Assembly (NCBI GenBank): GCA_963722495.1
Contig: CAVRND010000003.1
Location: forward strand, 186,001-250,000
Source: Hyphomicrobium_A sp963722495
GTDB lineage: Bacteria > Pseudomonadota > Alphaproteobacteria > Rhizobiales > Hyphomicrobiaceae
Length of the DNA: 64,000 nt
Direction: 5' to 3'
Shown: positions 46,200 through 55,653 of the stretch, one piece after another
Layout: each line of letters begins with the position of its first letter
How positions within the stretch are numbered: position 1 is the first letter of the stretch
Translations under genes and position numbers: made by a program
The notes under the pieces: model-generated
The model's database searches: none
Told to the model about the DNA's origin: nothing
Seen by the model: only the letters and a program-made list of their open reading frames with translations

Positions 46200-46943
46200 A
46201 TGACCGCCAAGGCCGCCTTTCTTACCGCGCTGAGCCGCACCGACCATCCGCGCCGCGAAACGCTGCGCCGCGAGCTGGCGAAGGACTACGCCGGCCCGTC
46301 GGCGCACGGCGCCCGCCCGACGCTGGTGCTGGCGAGCGCCAGCCCCCGCCGCCTCATGCTGCTGTCGCAGGTGGGCGTCGAGCCCGACGCCTTGCGCCCG
46401 TCCTCGATCGACGAATCGGCGCGCCGCGGAGAGATGCCGCGCGCCTATGCGGCCCGCATCGCCCGCGCCAAGGCCGAGACGGCGCGCGACCAGATCGCCA
46501 ACGACAAGGACATCGCTTCGGCCTACGTGCTTGCCGCCGACACGGTGGTCGCCGTCGGCCGGCGCATCCTGATGAAGCCGTCCAACATCGAGGAGGCGGC
46601 GAGCTGCCTGCAGCTTCTTTCGGGTCGCGCGCATCGCGTGCTGACGAGCGTCTGCCTCATCACGCCGGACGACCGCGTGCGCCAAAAGATCGTCGATACG
46701 CGCGTGCGCTTTAAGCACCTTTCGCGCGAGGAGATCGAAGCCTATATCACCTCGAGAGAGTGGCGCGGCAAAGCCGGCGGCTACGCGATCCAGGGCCTTG
46801 CCGGCTGCTTCGTGCAGAAGATCGTCGGCTCCTACACGAGCGTCGTCGGTCTGCCGCTCACCGAGGTGGTGGCGCTGCTCGTCGGCGAAGGCTTCCCGCT
46901 CCATTTCGCCTGGGTGCGCGCCGCCGAGCTCGACCCGACCTGA
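46200..46943 (+). CDS. maf: Maf family nucleoside triphosphate pyrophosphatase
   Basis: 247 residues including an unusual 40-residue N-terminal extension. The Maf core begins LVLASASPRRLMLLSQVG and includes VLAADTVVAVGRRIL, SGRAHRVLTSVCL and GYAIQGLAGCFV. Maf proteins hydrolyse modified or canonical NTPs. In relatives infA sits immediately upstream; no infA is present here. yacG follows 40 bp downstream. Confidence 0.92.
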   Translation: MTAKAAFLTALSRTDHPRRETLRRELAKDYAGPSAHGARPTLVLASASPRRLMLLSQVGVEPDALRPSSIDESARRGEMPRAYAARIARAKAETARDQIANDKDIASAYVLAADTVVAVGRRILMKPSNIEEAASCLQLLSGRAHRVLTSVCLITPDDRVRQKIVDTRVRFKHLSREEIEAYITSREWRGKAGGYAIQGLAGCFVQKIVGSYTSVVGLPLTEVVALLVGEGFPLHFAWVRAAELDPT

Positions 46944-46983
46944 AGCAATCGTTGCCGGAGGCGTTGCGCGTTGATGGCGAGCA

Positions 46984-47211
46984 ATGAATTCATCTGCTGC
47001 CGGAACTGGCCGCTGCCCCATTTGCCGCCGGAAGGCCGAGGCGGCCTTCCGGCCGTTCTGCTCGGCCCGCTGCCGCGACGTCGATCTGGCGCGCTGGCTA
47101 GGCGGCGGCTACGCCATTCCGGGCGGCATCGAGGCTGGCGATGAGGACGGCGACGAGGCGGCCGCGCGTGGCGCCAGAAACACCGAAGAGGACGACGACG
47201 GCCGCGCCTGA
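46984..47211 (+). CDS. yacG: DNA gyrase inhibitor YacG
   Basis: 75 residues. The zinc finger CPICRRK...FCSARCRDVDLARWL gives four cysteines, and an acidic tail follows. YacG binds gyrase and reduces its activity in E. coli. It is placed after maf and before tRNA-Phe, the usual order in Hyphomicrobiales. Confidence 0.93.
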   Translation: MNSSAAGTGRCPICRRKAEAAFRPFCSARCRDVDLARWLGGGYAIPGGIEAGDEDGDEAAARGARNTEEDDDGRA

Positions 47212-47331
47212 GGCCCAAAATATCAAGGACAAACAATCCCGCCACTCGTGCAGGCGAGGCCCTGGACAGGGGGTGGCACCCTCACTATAACGGCCGAGCT
47301 TTGGCGACGGGGTTCACCGCCCAAGCAAAAA

Positions 47332-47407
47332 GCCCAGGTAGCTCAGTTGGTAGAGCACGTGACTGAAAATCACGGTGTCGCTGGTTCAATTCCAGCCCTG
47401 GGCACCA
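47332..47407 (+). tRNA. tRNA-Phe (anticodon GAA)
   Basis: GCCCAGGTAGCTCAGTTGG to CCTGGGCACCA, CCA encoded. The anticodon stem TGA-containing GTGACTGAAAATCAC encloses GAA, and the T-arm is CTGGTTCAATTCCAG. It is followed by an unusual gene, see below. Confidence 0.97.
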
Positions 47408-47480
47408 GCCTTCAAAAATTGCTGAGCGAAATCAGGCCGACGCCGCTCCGATGGCGAGGGGAATACCGGTCCTGGCCTAA

Positions 47481-48674
47481 TCAGTGCTGCTTCAACAGGA
47501 TCGTGAAGTAGACTTTGCTGGGGTCGTTCTGGTCGGCCACGTTCCTCCATTCGACGACGTTTTTGTTCGGGACGCCATTGACGGTGACGGAGCCCGTGGC
47601 TTGGAGACCCGCGAGCCAGAAGGCATTGCCGGCACCCAAGAAGCGGAACTGGCCGGTATTGTCGGTGGGGTTGCTCGGGTTGGCCGTGAGAAAGTTGAAC
47701 AGCCCGGCTGGGTACACTTTGTCGACGAAATTGAAGGGTGCCGGTTCGCCCTTCGTGCTGGCAGCCGGTCCGCCGCCCTGGCTGGTGAAGGTGATCGTCG
47801 CGCCGGCGCCTTTGGCTACGGTGAATGTCGTGTCGATGAACGGCTTATAAAATTCGTCACATGCGATGAGGATCGACGCGGTGTCCTGCACCTTGACGTC
47901 GGTGTTGTTGTAGGAGGCGAACCTGCTTTTCAGCCTGCTCGCGGATGCCTGTCTGGACAAGATCTGCAGGTTCGCAAGATCCATGCGTCCAGACTGCGGG
48001 CTCGTGGCGATAAAGACGGCGGTCATTGCAAAAGACGGGTTGCCCGACGGAGGATTTCCGTAGGTTACGTAGGCACCACCCAAGAGGCTTACGGTCGTCG
48101 CGGTTATGCTCGCCAACCCTTGGTCCTGGACATTGATGTAGAACATATCGGCGAAGAGGACCTCGCCCTTTGGATTGGTCTGGTTCACTACGAACTTGCC
48201 GCCGGTACTTATGTCGATCGTCGTTCCCGGCTCGCCGGCGGTGGCGCCCCCGTCAACGCCCGTGTCTTGGATGATAAGACTGCCGTCCAATTGGAAGTGG
48301 GTGCGTAGTACCGGGTAGCCATCGCCATAGCAGATATAAATGGCGCCTATGCTGATAGCCGGACTGGCGGGTCGGAAGACCAGTGTCGCGCCCTCCTCGA
48401 TGATGAAATTAGTGGTGTAGTCGCCGAATGGGAGAGCGCCCGAACTTTTGGCCCAGTAGGTAACGACGTTGTCTCCGAGGACTTCAGGCGCGAGGGTCAA
48501 CGTTGCTCCCAAGCCCTTCACCGTCAGTCCGTTTGCATCAAGCTTATTGAAGGCGCTGTAGGGGGCATCGCCGAGGGTTATGCTGCCGTATTTGTCGCCG
48601 TCGAAGACGTCGTCTTGATCTGGATGCCAGACGAAGCCGCCGACGGCGGCGGGGCAAGTCTTTGTTTGAACCAT
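47481..48674 (-). CDS. Unrecognised beta-rich protein beside tRNA-Phe
   Basis: A 397-residue intact protein with no signal peptide or membrane segment. It is rich in Gly, Thr, Val and Asn, with alternating strand/turn pattern, for example TVKGLGATLTLAPEVLGDN, GSLIIQDTGVDGGATAG and GTTIDISTGGKFVVNQ. This suggests a parallel beta-helix, as in polysaccharide-binding or phage tailspike-like proteins. Its base composition looks lower in GC than its neighbours. The C-terminus (NTGQFRFLGAGNAF, SVTVNGVPN) recurs in a decayed fragment at 48835-48966. I cannot name a family, and no phage or integrase gene is near. Confidence 0.75.
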   Translation of the reverse strand: MVQTKTCPAAVGGFVWHPDQDDVFDGDKYGSITLGDAPYSAFNKLDANGLTVKGLGATLTLAPEVLGDNVVTYWAKSSGALPFGDYTTNFIIEEGATLVFRPASPAISIGAIYICYGDGYPVLRTHFQLDGSLIIQDTGVDGGATAGEPGTTIDISTGGKFVVNQTNPKGEVLFADMFYINVQDQGLASITATTVSLLGGAYVTYGNPPSGNPSFAMTAVFIATSPQSGRMDLANLQILSRQASASRLKSRFASYNNTDVKVQDTASILIACDEFYKPFIDTTFTVAKGAGATITFTSQGGGPAASTKGEPAPFNFVDKVYPAGLFNFLTANPSNPTDNTGQFRFLGAGNAFWLAGLQATGSVTVNGVPNKNVVEWRNVADQNDPSKVYFTILLKQH

Positions 48675-49359
48675 GGCTCGTTCCTTTCGTTCGCTGATCG
48701 GCCGCCCGTCCCGATGTTCGCGCCGATGCCGAAAGCGCGCGAGCGTTTTGCCTAGCCGGCGTTAGCCAGCCGCTACCATGTTGGTGGACTAGTGGATCAG
48801 CACTCGACCGGGGGGCACTTATGAGCGCCCGCCGTTATCGAAGAGGTGACTTGGGAGTCGTAGCGGCTTGCCCATTCACGGCGATCGCGCCGCTATTGAG
48901 CAGCCTAGAAAAGCCGAAGCTGCTGAAGCTGTTGCTGGTGTCGAGGAAGCGGAACTTTCCGGTGTTTGGCACGTAACTGAGGCGGAGCCGCGGTATCGGC
49001 GACGTTGCTCGGCCCGAGAACAAGACGGAGGAGCCGCACATGGCGGGCGGATCAAAAAAGACGAACGAGGCAGCCGACAAAGGCAAGTGCCGCCTGCCAA
49101 GGAGCGGTCGTTCGCACCTGACCGGAAAGGGGAATCGAGCGGCGGCGCCTTGGCCAGCAAGGACAAAAAGCGCTCGGTTGCCGCCTGCCGCGACGGCAGC
49201 AACACCCGCTGATCGAGCCGCCGATCAGTTAACGTTCCGGTCGGCGCTCGCGGCCCTGCAATCATCCGACGGCAGATATTCGGCGAAGGACGCGTTTAAA
49301 TAAGCCGTGGTTAAGCTTTTGCGCGCTCTAATCGACGCACGTCAGAGCGGAGCGTCCGC
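48675..49359. other. Gap containing a degenerate copy of the neighbouring gene
   Basis: No intact gene is visible in 685 bp. It holds the C-terminal remnant at 48835-48966 and otherwise looks like non-coding or decayed sequence. I see no terminal repeats and no direct duplication of the tRNA-Phe 3' end. Confidence 0.5.
48835..48966 (-). pseudogene. Remnant of a paralogue of the 47481-48674 gene
   Basis: About 43 codons read NTGKFRFLDTSNSFSSFGF then NSGAIAVNGQAATTPKSPLR. These align with the C-terminal NTGQFRFLGAGNAF and TGSVTVNGVPNKNV of the intact gene, on the same strand and 300 bp upstream of it. Nothing comparable to the rest of the protein remains upstream. This indicates a past tandem duplication or a recombined allele. 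Confidence 0.6.
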
Positions 49360-51905
49360 GTGCGCGCAGATTTTTTTGGCGACCTCGGCGGCAGGCTCCG
49401 CGCTCTGGCGACCGCCTTGGGCTGGCCGACGGACCGGTCGCGCGCCGGAACGAACTCCAGCCAATGCAGCTCCAGCCAGATCACCGATCGGCTCGCCGGC
49501 TACCAACAGGCGCTCGAAGAGCACTTCTGCATCACTGTGACGGATCCCACCGGCTGCCTGCTTGAGGTGAACGATCGCTTTTGCCAAGTCATCGGCTACG
49601 CCGAATCCGAGCTCGTCGGCCAATCCTACGAGATGCTCAGCTCGGGCCGGCAGACGCTGCAGACGCTCGAGGAGATGTGGGAGACGGTCCACGCCGGCCA
49701 GCACTTGGCGGGGCGAGCTGCGCGATCGGGCCAAGAGCGGTGCCGACGTTTGCTTTGAATCCATCGTCATCCCGCGCTTCAATGGCGACGGCGAGATCGA
49801 GCGCTTCATAACGATCAGCACCGACATCACGGCGATCCGCCAGCAGGCGCAGACTCTGCAGGCGACCATCGACAACTTTCCCGGCGGCCTCGCCTTGATC
49901 GACCGCGATCTGCGCCTCGTCGCCTGCAATCGCCTTTACCGCACGCTGCTGGAACTGCCCGACACGTTTTTCACAGGTGAGCCGCCGAAGCTGGAAACGC
50001 TCGTGCGCTTCAGGGCCGAGCGCGGCGACTATGGGCCGGGACCGGTCGAGGAGGCCGTCAAGGCTCGCCTCGACATGCTGCTCAGCCCGGTGCCGATCAC
50101 GACAGAGCGCAACGAGACGTCGGGCAGGGTGCTGGAAATACGCTGCGTGCCGGTCGAAGGCGGCGCGCACCTCAACACTTACCTCGACGTGACCGACCAG
50201 CGCCGTGCCGAAGCCGAACTCACGCGCGCACACGCGACCCTGGAGGCGTTCATCAAGCACGCTCCGGCCGCCGTCGCCATGTTCGACACGCAGATGCGCT
50301 ACGTGGCGCATACCGATCGCTGGCTGCACGACTACAACCTGCCCGAAGAATCGCTCGTCGGCCGCAGCCACTACGACGTCTTTCCGGAGGTGCCGGAGCA
50401 CTGGAAGGCGAAGCACCAGCGGATTCTCGCCGGCGCGGTCGAAAGCACACCCGAGGAGGTTTTCAGGCGGGCCGACGGATCGACCAACATCATCCGCTGG
50501 GAGGTGCGTCCCTGGCACCTGGAGGACAACAGCATCGGCGGCATGATGATGCTGACCGAGGAGATCTCCGAGCGCAAACGGCTCGAGCAGGAGCTGTGGA
50601 AGCTCGCCAAGCAGGACAGCCTGACGGGGTTGCCGAACCGCCTGCAGTTCAGCGAGCTGCTGGACTCGATGCTCGAGGCGGCCGGCGAGCGCCGCAAGTT
50701 CGCCGTCGGCCTGATCGACGTCGACCGCTTCAAGGAGACCAACGACATCTTGGGCCATGCGGCGGGCGATGAGCTGCTCAAGGAGGTGGCCGAGCGCCTG
50801 CAGACGGCGCTGGCCCCGTACGGCCGCATCGCCCGTCTCGGTGGCGACGAGTTCGCCGTCCTCATCGCGGACCGCGCCAGGACAAAGCGACGCTGCAACT
50901 CGCCATCGACGCCGTCTTCGCCGCTCTGGTGCCGCCCATAACGATCGCCGGCATGCAGCATCGCTGCACCATCAGCATGGGGCTCAGCCTCTATCCGTCA
51001 GATGCGCGCGGCGCCAGCGAGCTGCTCAAGAACGCCGACCTCGCCCTCTATCGCGCCAAGGATCTCGGCCGCGACCGCTGCCAATTCTACGTGCCGGAGA
51101 TGCGCGCCTCGTTCGAGACGACGTACGAGCTGCGGCGCGACATCCAGCGCGCTCTGGCGTCCAGCGAGCTGCGGCTCGTCTATCAGCCGATCATCTCGTT
51201 CGACCCGTCGGAGCCCATCTGCTTCGAGGCGCTGTTGCGCTGGGACCATCCGCGGCGCGGCATGCTGATGCCGGCCGAGTTCGACGACGTATTCGACGAT
51301 CCCAAGGCGGCCTGCCGACGTCGGCAAGTGGGTCGTCGTCAATGCATTGCGCCAGGCCGCCGCGTGGGGCGCGGCGGGCGTCGACTATGGCCGGCTTGCC
51401 GTCAATGTCACGTCCGCCGATTTCGCGCTCGGCACTTTCGCCGAGTTCGTGCGTGATGAGTTGCGTCTGGCCGGCGTGCAACCGCAGCGCCTATGCATCG
51501 AGGTGACGGAGCGCGTGTTCCTGGGGCGCAGCGCCGATGGCGTCGCCGTCGCGCTGCAGAAGATGCACGATATGGGCGTTGAGATCGCGCTCGACGATTT
51601 CGGCACCGGCTTCGGCTCGCTGTCGCATTTGAAGAAGTTGCCCATCGACCGGCTGAAGGTGGACCGCTCGTTCGTGAGCGACATGGAAACGAACCCCGAC
51701 AACATGGCCATCGTTCGCACCATCACTCACCTTGGCCAGAGTCTCGGCATCAAGGTCACCGCCGAGGGCGTCGAGACGCCAATCGCAGATGACGCTGCTG
51801 CGCGGCATGGGCTGCGACACCATGCAGGGCTACCTGTTCTCCAAGCCTATGGATGCGGCGCAGGTGGAGGCTTTCCTGGACACCAAACGTGCCCGGCGTG
51901 CTTGA
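49360..51905 (+). CDS. PAS-GGDEF-EAL cyclic-di-GMP protein, frameshifted
   Basis: About 848 residues. Two or three PAS domains (first around EEHFCITVTDPTGCLLEVND, then QATIDNFPGGLALIDRDLR and AFIKHAPAAVAMFDTQMRY) are followed by a GGDEF domain with intact RLGGDEFAVL and an EAL domain (CFEALLRWDHP, LDDFGTGFGSLSHLKKLPID, EGVET). It should bind or turn over c-di-GMP, with the EAL catalytic acids conserved. Four frame changes (near 49735, 50880, 51310, 51790) occur. The first codon is a GTG at 49360, a weakly supported start. Confidence 0.87.
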
Positions 51906-51984
51906 TGGCGGGCGACGAAGTCGCTTGACCTCGTGACCGCGATATCCATTCTGCGCCGCAGTTGAGCGGCCGGAGCTGAGCGGC

Positions 51985-53038
51985 GTGGACGAAACTTGGA
52001 TCGAGAACGCCTGCCCCGAGCCGTGCGCGCAAAGCCGTGCCGCCGCCGAGGCGCGCCAGAACACGCTCACCAAGCCGCGCGGCTCGCTCGGCGTGCTCGA
52101 GGCGCTGGCCGTCCGCCTTGCCGCGCTGCAGGCGACGGACCGCCCGCGCGCGGCAAAGGCGCCGATCATTGTGTTCGCCGGCGATCACGGCATCGCCGCG
52201 CGGGGCGTCTCCCTCTACCCGTCCGACGTCACCGTGCAGATGCTGTATAATTTCGCCGCCGGCGGCGCAGCGATCTCCGTTCTGGCGCGCGAGCTCGGCG
52301 TGCCGGTGAGCATCGTCGACGCGGGCACCCTGGCGGACACCGACATTGCCGGCATCACGACCGACAAGCCGCGCTGCGGCACGCGCGATTTCTCCGTCGA
52401 GCCGGCGATGACCGGCGCCGAGCTGAGCTACGCGCTCGGGGCCGGCCGTCGCGCGCTCGAGCGCGCCACCAAAGACGGCGCCGACCTCGTCATTCTCGGC
52501 GAGATGGGCATCGGCAACACCACGGCGGCAGCGGCGGTCGCGGCAGCGCTGCTCGGCGCGGCGCCGGGCGACTTGTCGGCGCCGGGACGGGGCTCGATGC
52601 GCAGGGCGTCAGCCGCAAGGTGCGCGTTATCGAGGGCGCGCTCGCCCGCCACGGACTAGAGAGGCACGCGCGCCGCTCGACGTCCTCGCTTGCGTCGGAG
52701 GACTGGAGATCGCCGCGCTGACCGGCGCTATCATCGCGGCGGCGCAGGAGCGCCTGCCGGTGCTGATCGACGGCTTCATCGTCTCGGTCGCGGCGCTGGC
52801 CGCGGTGCGCATCAATCCCGGCTGCGCGCCATGGCTGATCTATTCGCACCGCTCGCTCGAGCGCGGGCACCGCCTCGTGCTCGAGGCGCTGTCGGCCGAG
52901 CCGATCCTCGACCTCAAGCTGCGCCTGGGCGAAGGCTCCGGCGCCGCCGTCGCGCTGCCTATAGTGCGCCTCGCCTGCGCGCTGCACGCGCAAATGGCGA
53001 CGTTCGAGGAAGCGCGCATCGCCGGGCCGGCGCCATGA
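51985..53038 (+). CDS. cobT: Nicotinate-nucleotide-dimethylbenzimidazole phosphoribosyltransferase, frameshifted
   Basis: About 350 residues. It makes alpha-ribazole 5'-phosphate from DMB and nicotinate mononucleotide, activating the lower ligand of cobalamin. Family blocks: TKPRGSLGVLEALAVRLA, IVFAGDHGIAARGVS, GEMGIGNTTAAAAVA and the C-terminal LKLRLGEGSGAAVAL. Frame changes occur near 52590 and 52670. It heads a four-gene plus-strand run with 4-bp overlaps to cobC. It is the E. coli/Salmonella CobT (CobU in Pseudomonas naming). Confidence 0.92.
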
Positions 53039-53637
53039 TGCTGATCGACCTCCTGCGCCACGGCGAGACGGAGACGCCGGGCCGGCTGCTCGGGCGCAGG
53101 ACCCGGCGCTGTCGGAACGGGGTGGCGGCAGTTCGAGCGCCAAACGACAGGGCCGCGCTGGGATTTGATCGTCGCTTCGCCGCGCCTGCGGGCACGCGCG
53201 GCCGCCGAGCGGCTGGCCGGCGAAGTCGGTGTCGCCTGGAGCATCGATGACGACTGGGCCGAGGTCGATTTCGGCGACTGGGACGGCCGCGAGCTCGCCG
53301 AGCTGCGCGAGGACGCGGCAACAGCCGCGGCGCTGGCGGCGCTCTACAGCAGCCCCGACGCGCCCGGCGCTCCCGGCGGCGAGAATTGGCACACGCTCAC
53401 GGCGCGCGTGTCGCCGCGCCGCTCGACCGGCTGCTTGCCGGCGCGGCCGACGATGGCGCCTGCTCGTCGTCACCCACGCCGGCCCGATGCGCGCCGCGCT
53501 GGCGCTCGCCTGCGGTCTGCCCTTCGCCAACCTGTGGGCGTTCAAGATCGACCCCGGCACGCGCATAACGCCTGCACGCGGGCCGCGATGACAGCGCCGG
53601 CCTTTGGGGCGAGATCGTCGAGGTGGCGCAGCCATGA
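53035..53637 (+). CDS. cobC: Histidine phosphatase, probable alpha-ribazole phosphatase, frameshifted
   Basis: About 200 residues of the histidine phosphatase superfamily. The phospho-acceptor RHG is in LIDLLRHGETETPG, the second arginine in SPRLRARAAAERLA, and the second histidine in LLVVTHAGPMRAAL. Several indels (four or five) disrupt the frame between these blocks. Its position between cobT and cobS points to CobC, which removes the phosphate from alpha-ribazole-P. The start overlaps the cobT stop, and its own TGA overlaps the cobS ATG. Confidence 0.8.
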
Positions 53638-54372
53638 GCCTCAACGCCCACATCCGCTCGTTCTCGCACGCGCTGCAGTTCCTCACCCGGCTGCCGGCGC
53701 CGCCGATCGGCGTGTTCGATCCGGCCGACCTGTCGCGCTCGGCGCTCTGGTTCCCGGTGGTCGGCGCCATCGTCGGCGCGGTCGTCGCTGCCGCGCTGTG
53801 GACCGGCGCACTCGCCTCGCCGTGGATCGGGGCCCTGCTCGCGCTCGCTGCCTGGGTATGGGTGACCGGCGGCCTGCACCTCGACGGCCTCGGTGATGTC
53901 GCCGATGCGCTGGGCGCCGCGCACCGGTCGCCCGGACGCTTCCTCGAGGTGCTGCGCGACCCGCACGTCGGCGCCTTCGGGGTCATGGCCATCGCCCTGC
54001 AGCTCATCGCCAAGGTCGTGTTGCTGCACGAGATTGCCGGACCGCCGGCCCTTGCCGCTCTCGTGCTCATCCCGGCCTGGGCGCGCTGGGGCGCCACGGT
54101 TTGGAGCGCGGCCGTGCCGCCGCTGGCGACGGGCACCGGCGAGCGATTCGCCTGGCACATCGACAACCGGGGTATTGTCGGTCGAAGGCGTTGTTCTCGC
54201 GCTCCTCAGCGCCTGGCTGGCGCCGGCGCTGCTGGGCGCCCTGGTGATCGTTCCGGCCATCGCCGCCTACTGGAAGTACCGGCTGGGCGGCGTGACCGGG
54301 GATTGCCTTGGCGCCGGCATCGAGGTGACCGAGACGATGTTGCTGCTTCTCATCGCCGTGCGAATGGCATAG
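53634..54372 (+). CDS. cobS: Adenosylcobinamide-GDP ribazoletransferase, frameshifted
   Basis: About 245 residues, an integral membrane enzyme joining adenosylcobinamide-GDP and alpha-ribazole. Motifs: LQFLTRLPAPPIGVFD, WVTGGLHLDGLGDVADALG and the C-terminal GGVTGDCLGAGIEVTETML. Five to six membrane helices are visible. An extra G near 54174 moves the last third to another frame (IDNRGVLSVEGVV). It overlaps cobC by four bases. Confidence 0.93.
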
Positions 54373-54440
54373 CTTCCGGCCCAGAGCCGTCGCGCCGTGC
54401 GCGCGCCGCAAAACACGGGATTCTTTAGGGGAACGGGACC

Positions 54441-54990
54441 ATGCAATCTTCCTCCACCGGCACCGAGCGCCGACTGCTGTGGATCGGCCTTTTGACGGTA
54501 GGAACGCTGCTGATGACGGGCGTCTTCGCCTGCGCCGTTCCCTTCGCCGCCCTGGCCGCGCTTGCCGCCTTCGACACCGACCGCCGTGACGGTCTGCTGC
54601 TCATCGGCGCCGTCTGGCTGGCCAACCAGATCTACGGCTTCACCGTTCTCGGCTATCCGCATGAGGCGCAGGCCTACTACTGGGGTCTCACCATGCTGCT
54701 CGGCGCCGTTGCCGGCTACTATGCCGCGCGCGCCGTCGTGTCCGCCTTGGCCCCCAGCGGTGCGCTGGTCGCGGTCGATCGCCGCGCTGCCGGTCGCTTT
54801 CCTCGCCTACGAGGCGGTGCTGTATGCGGCGAGCCTGGTGCTGTCGAACGGCGAAGGCGCCTTCAACACCGACGTCGTCGCCTACGTGACCCTCGTCGAG
54901 GTCGTGGCCTTCCTGGCGCTGCTGATCGTGCATCGCCTGGCCGTCGCCGCCGGGCTGCTCGAGCCGAACGCCGTCGAACGCGCCATCTAA
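54441..54990 (+). CDS. Cobalamin-linked membrane protein of unknown function, frameshifted
   Basis: About 182 residues with about five hydrophobic segments (LLWIGLLTVGTLLMTGVFAC, LLIGAVWLANQIYGFTVLGY, WGLTMLLGAVAGYYAARAVV and two more after the indel near 54780). It lies between cobS and the convergent cobU gene, downstream in the same run as cobT, cobC and cobS. The polar loops contain no obvious catalytic motif. A role in corrinoid or DMB handling is possible but is an inference from position alone. The ATG at 54441 has GGGGAACGGGA upstream. Confidence 0.7.
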
Positions 54991-54997
54991 GAGCGGC

Positions 54998-55513
54998 TTA
55001 CTTCAAGCTCAGAGGCAGGCCGGCCGCCATGAAGATCACGCGGTCGGCCGCCGCTGCGACGCGCTGATTGAGGCGCCCCTGCGCGTCGCGGAAGGCGCGC
55101 CCGAGCGGCGTCTCCGGCACCAGCCCCAGCCCGACCTCGTTCGAAACGGCGACCAGCGGCCCCGGCGCCGAGCCGAGCGCGGCGAGCAGGCGTTCGCTCT
55201 CCGCCTCGACGTCGCCCCCGGCCAGCATCACGTTGCTCAGCCACAGCGTCAGGCAATCGATGAGCGCCGGGCCGGCTAGCCCGCTAACGGCGCCGGCAAG
55301 ATCGCGCGGCGCGTCGAGCGTTTGCCAGTTCGCATCGCGCCGCTGGCGATGATGCGCGATGCGTTCGGTCATCTCGTCGTCGAAGGCCTCCGCCGTCGCC
55401 ACGTAAGTCCACGGCGGGGCCACGCGCATCACCAGCTCCTCGGCAAAGCGGCTCTTGCCCGAGCGCGCGCCGCCGAGCACCAAAGTCAGGCGTGGAATGG
55501 GAGTTTCGGGCAT
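54998..55513 (-). CDS. cobU: Adenosylcobinamide kinase / adenosylcobinamide-phosphate guanylyltransferase
   Basis: 171 residues. The P-loop GGARSGKSRFAEELV, the segment YVATAEAFDDEMTERI, IDCLTLWLSNVM and SNEVGLGLVPETPLGRAFRD are diagnostic of CobU/CobP. It phosphorylates and guanylylates the aminopropanol arm of adenosylcobinamide. The ATG at 55513 (MPETPIPRL) is preferred over an upstream extension without conservation. It is convergent with the membrane-protein gene and divergent from cobB. Confidence 0.95.
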   Translation of the reverse strand: MPETPIPRLTLVLGGARSGKSRFAEELVMRVAPPWTYVATAEAFDDEMTERIAHHRQRRDANWQTLDAPRDLAGAVSGLAGPALIDCLTLWLSNVMLAGGDVEAESERLLAALGSAPGPLVAVSNEVGLGLVPETPLGRAFRDAQGRLNQRVAAAADRVIFMAAGLPLSLK

Positions 55514-55653
55514 GCAGCCGGCATTTTCGATTGACGGGGGAAGCGGGCAACTCTTATCAAACCGGGCACGTGTCCCGGCAAGGGAAATGCGCATTTTCGC
55601 AACTGCCTCCGCAGTTTAGTCCGCGCGGACGCTACAAAGTCAGGCCACCGCGT

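Noticed and set aside
47332..49359. A prophage or integrative element at tRNA-Phe
   Set aside because: No integrase, no phage structural gene and no repeated tRNA 3' end are visible, so only the odd gene and its remnant are reported.
54373..54440. A cobalamin riboswitch in the cob cluster
   Set aside because: I find no B12-box (GCCACTG-like) element in the gaps around the cob genes, and the gaps are too short for the full aptamer.
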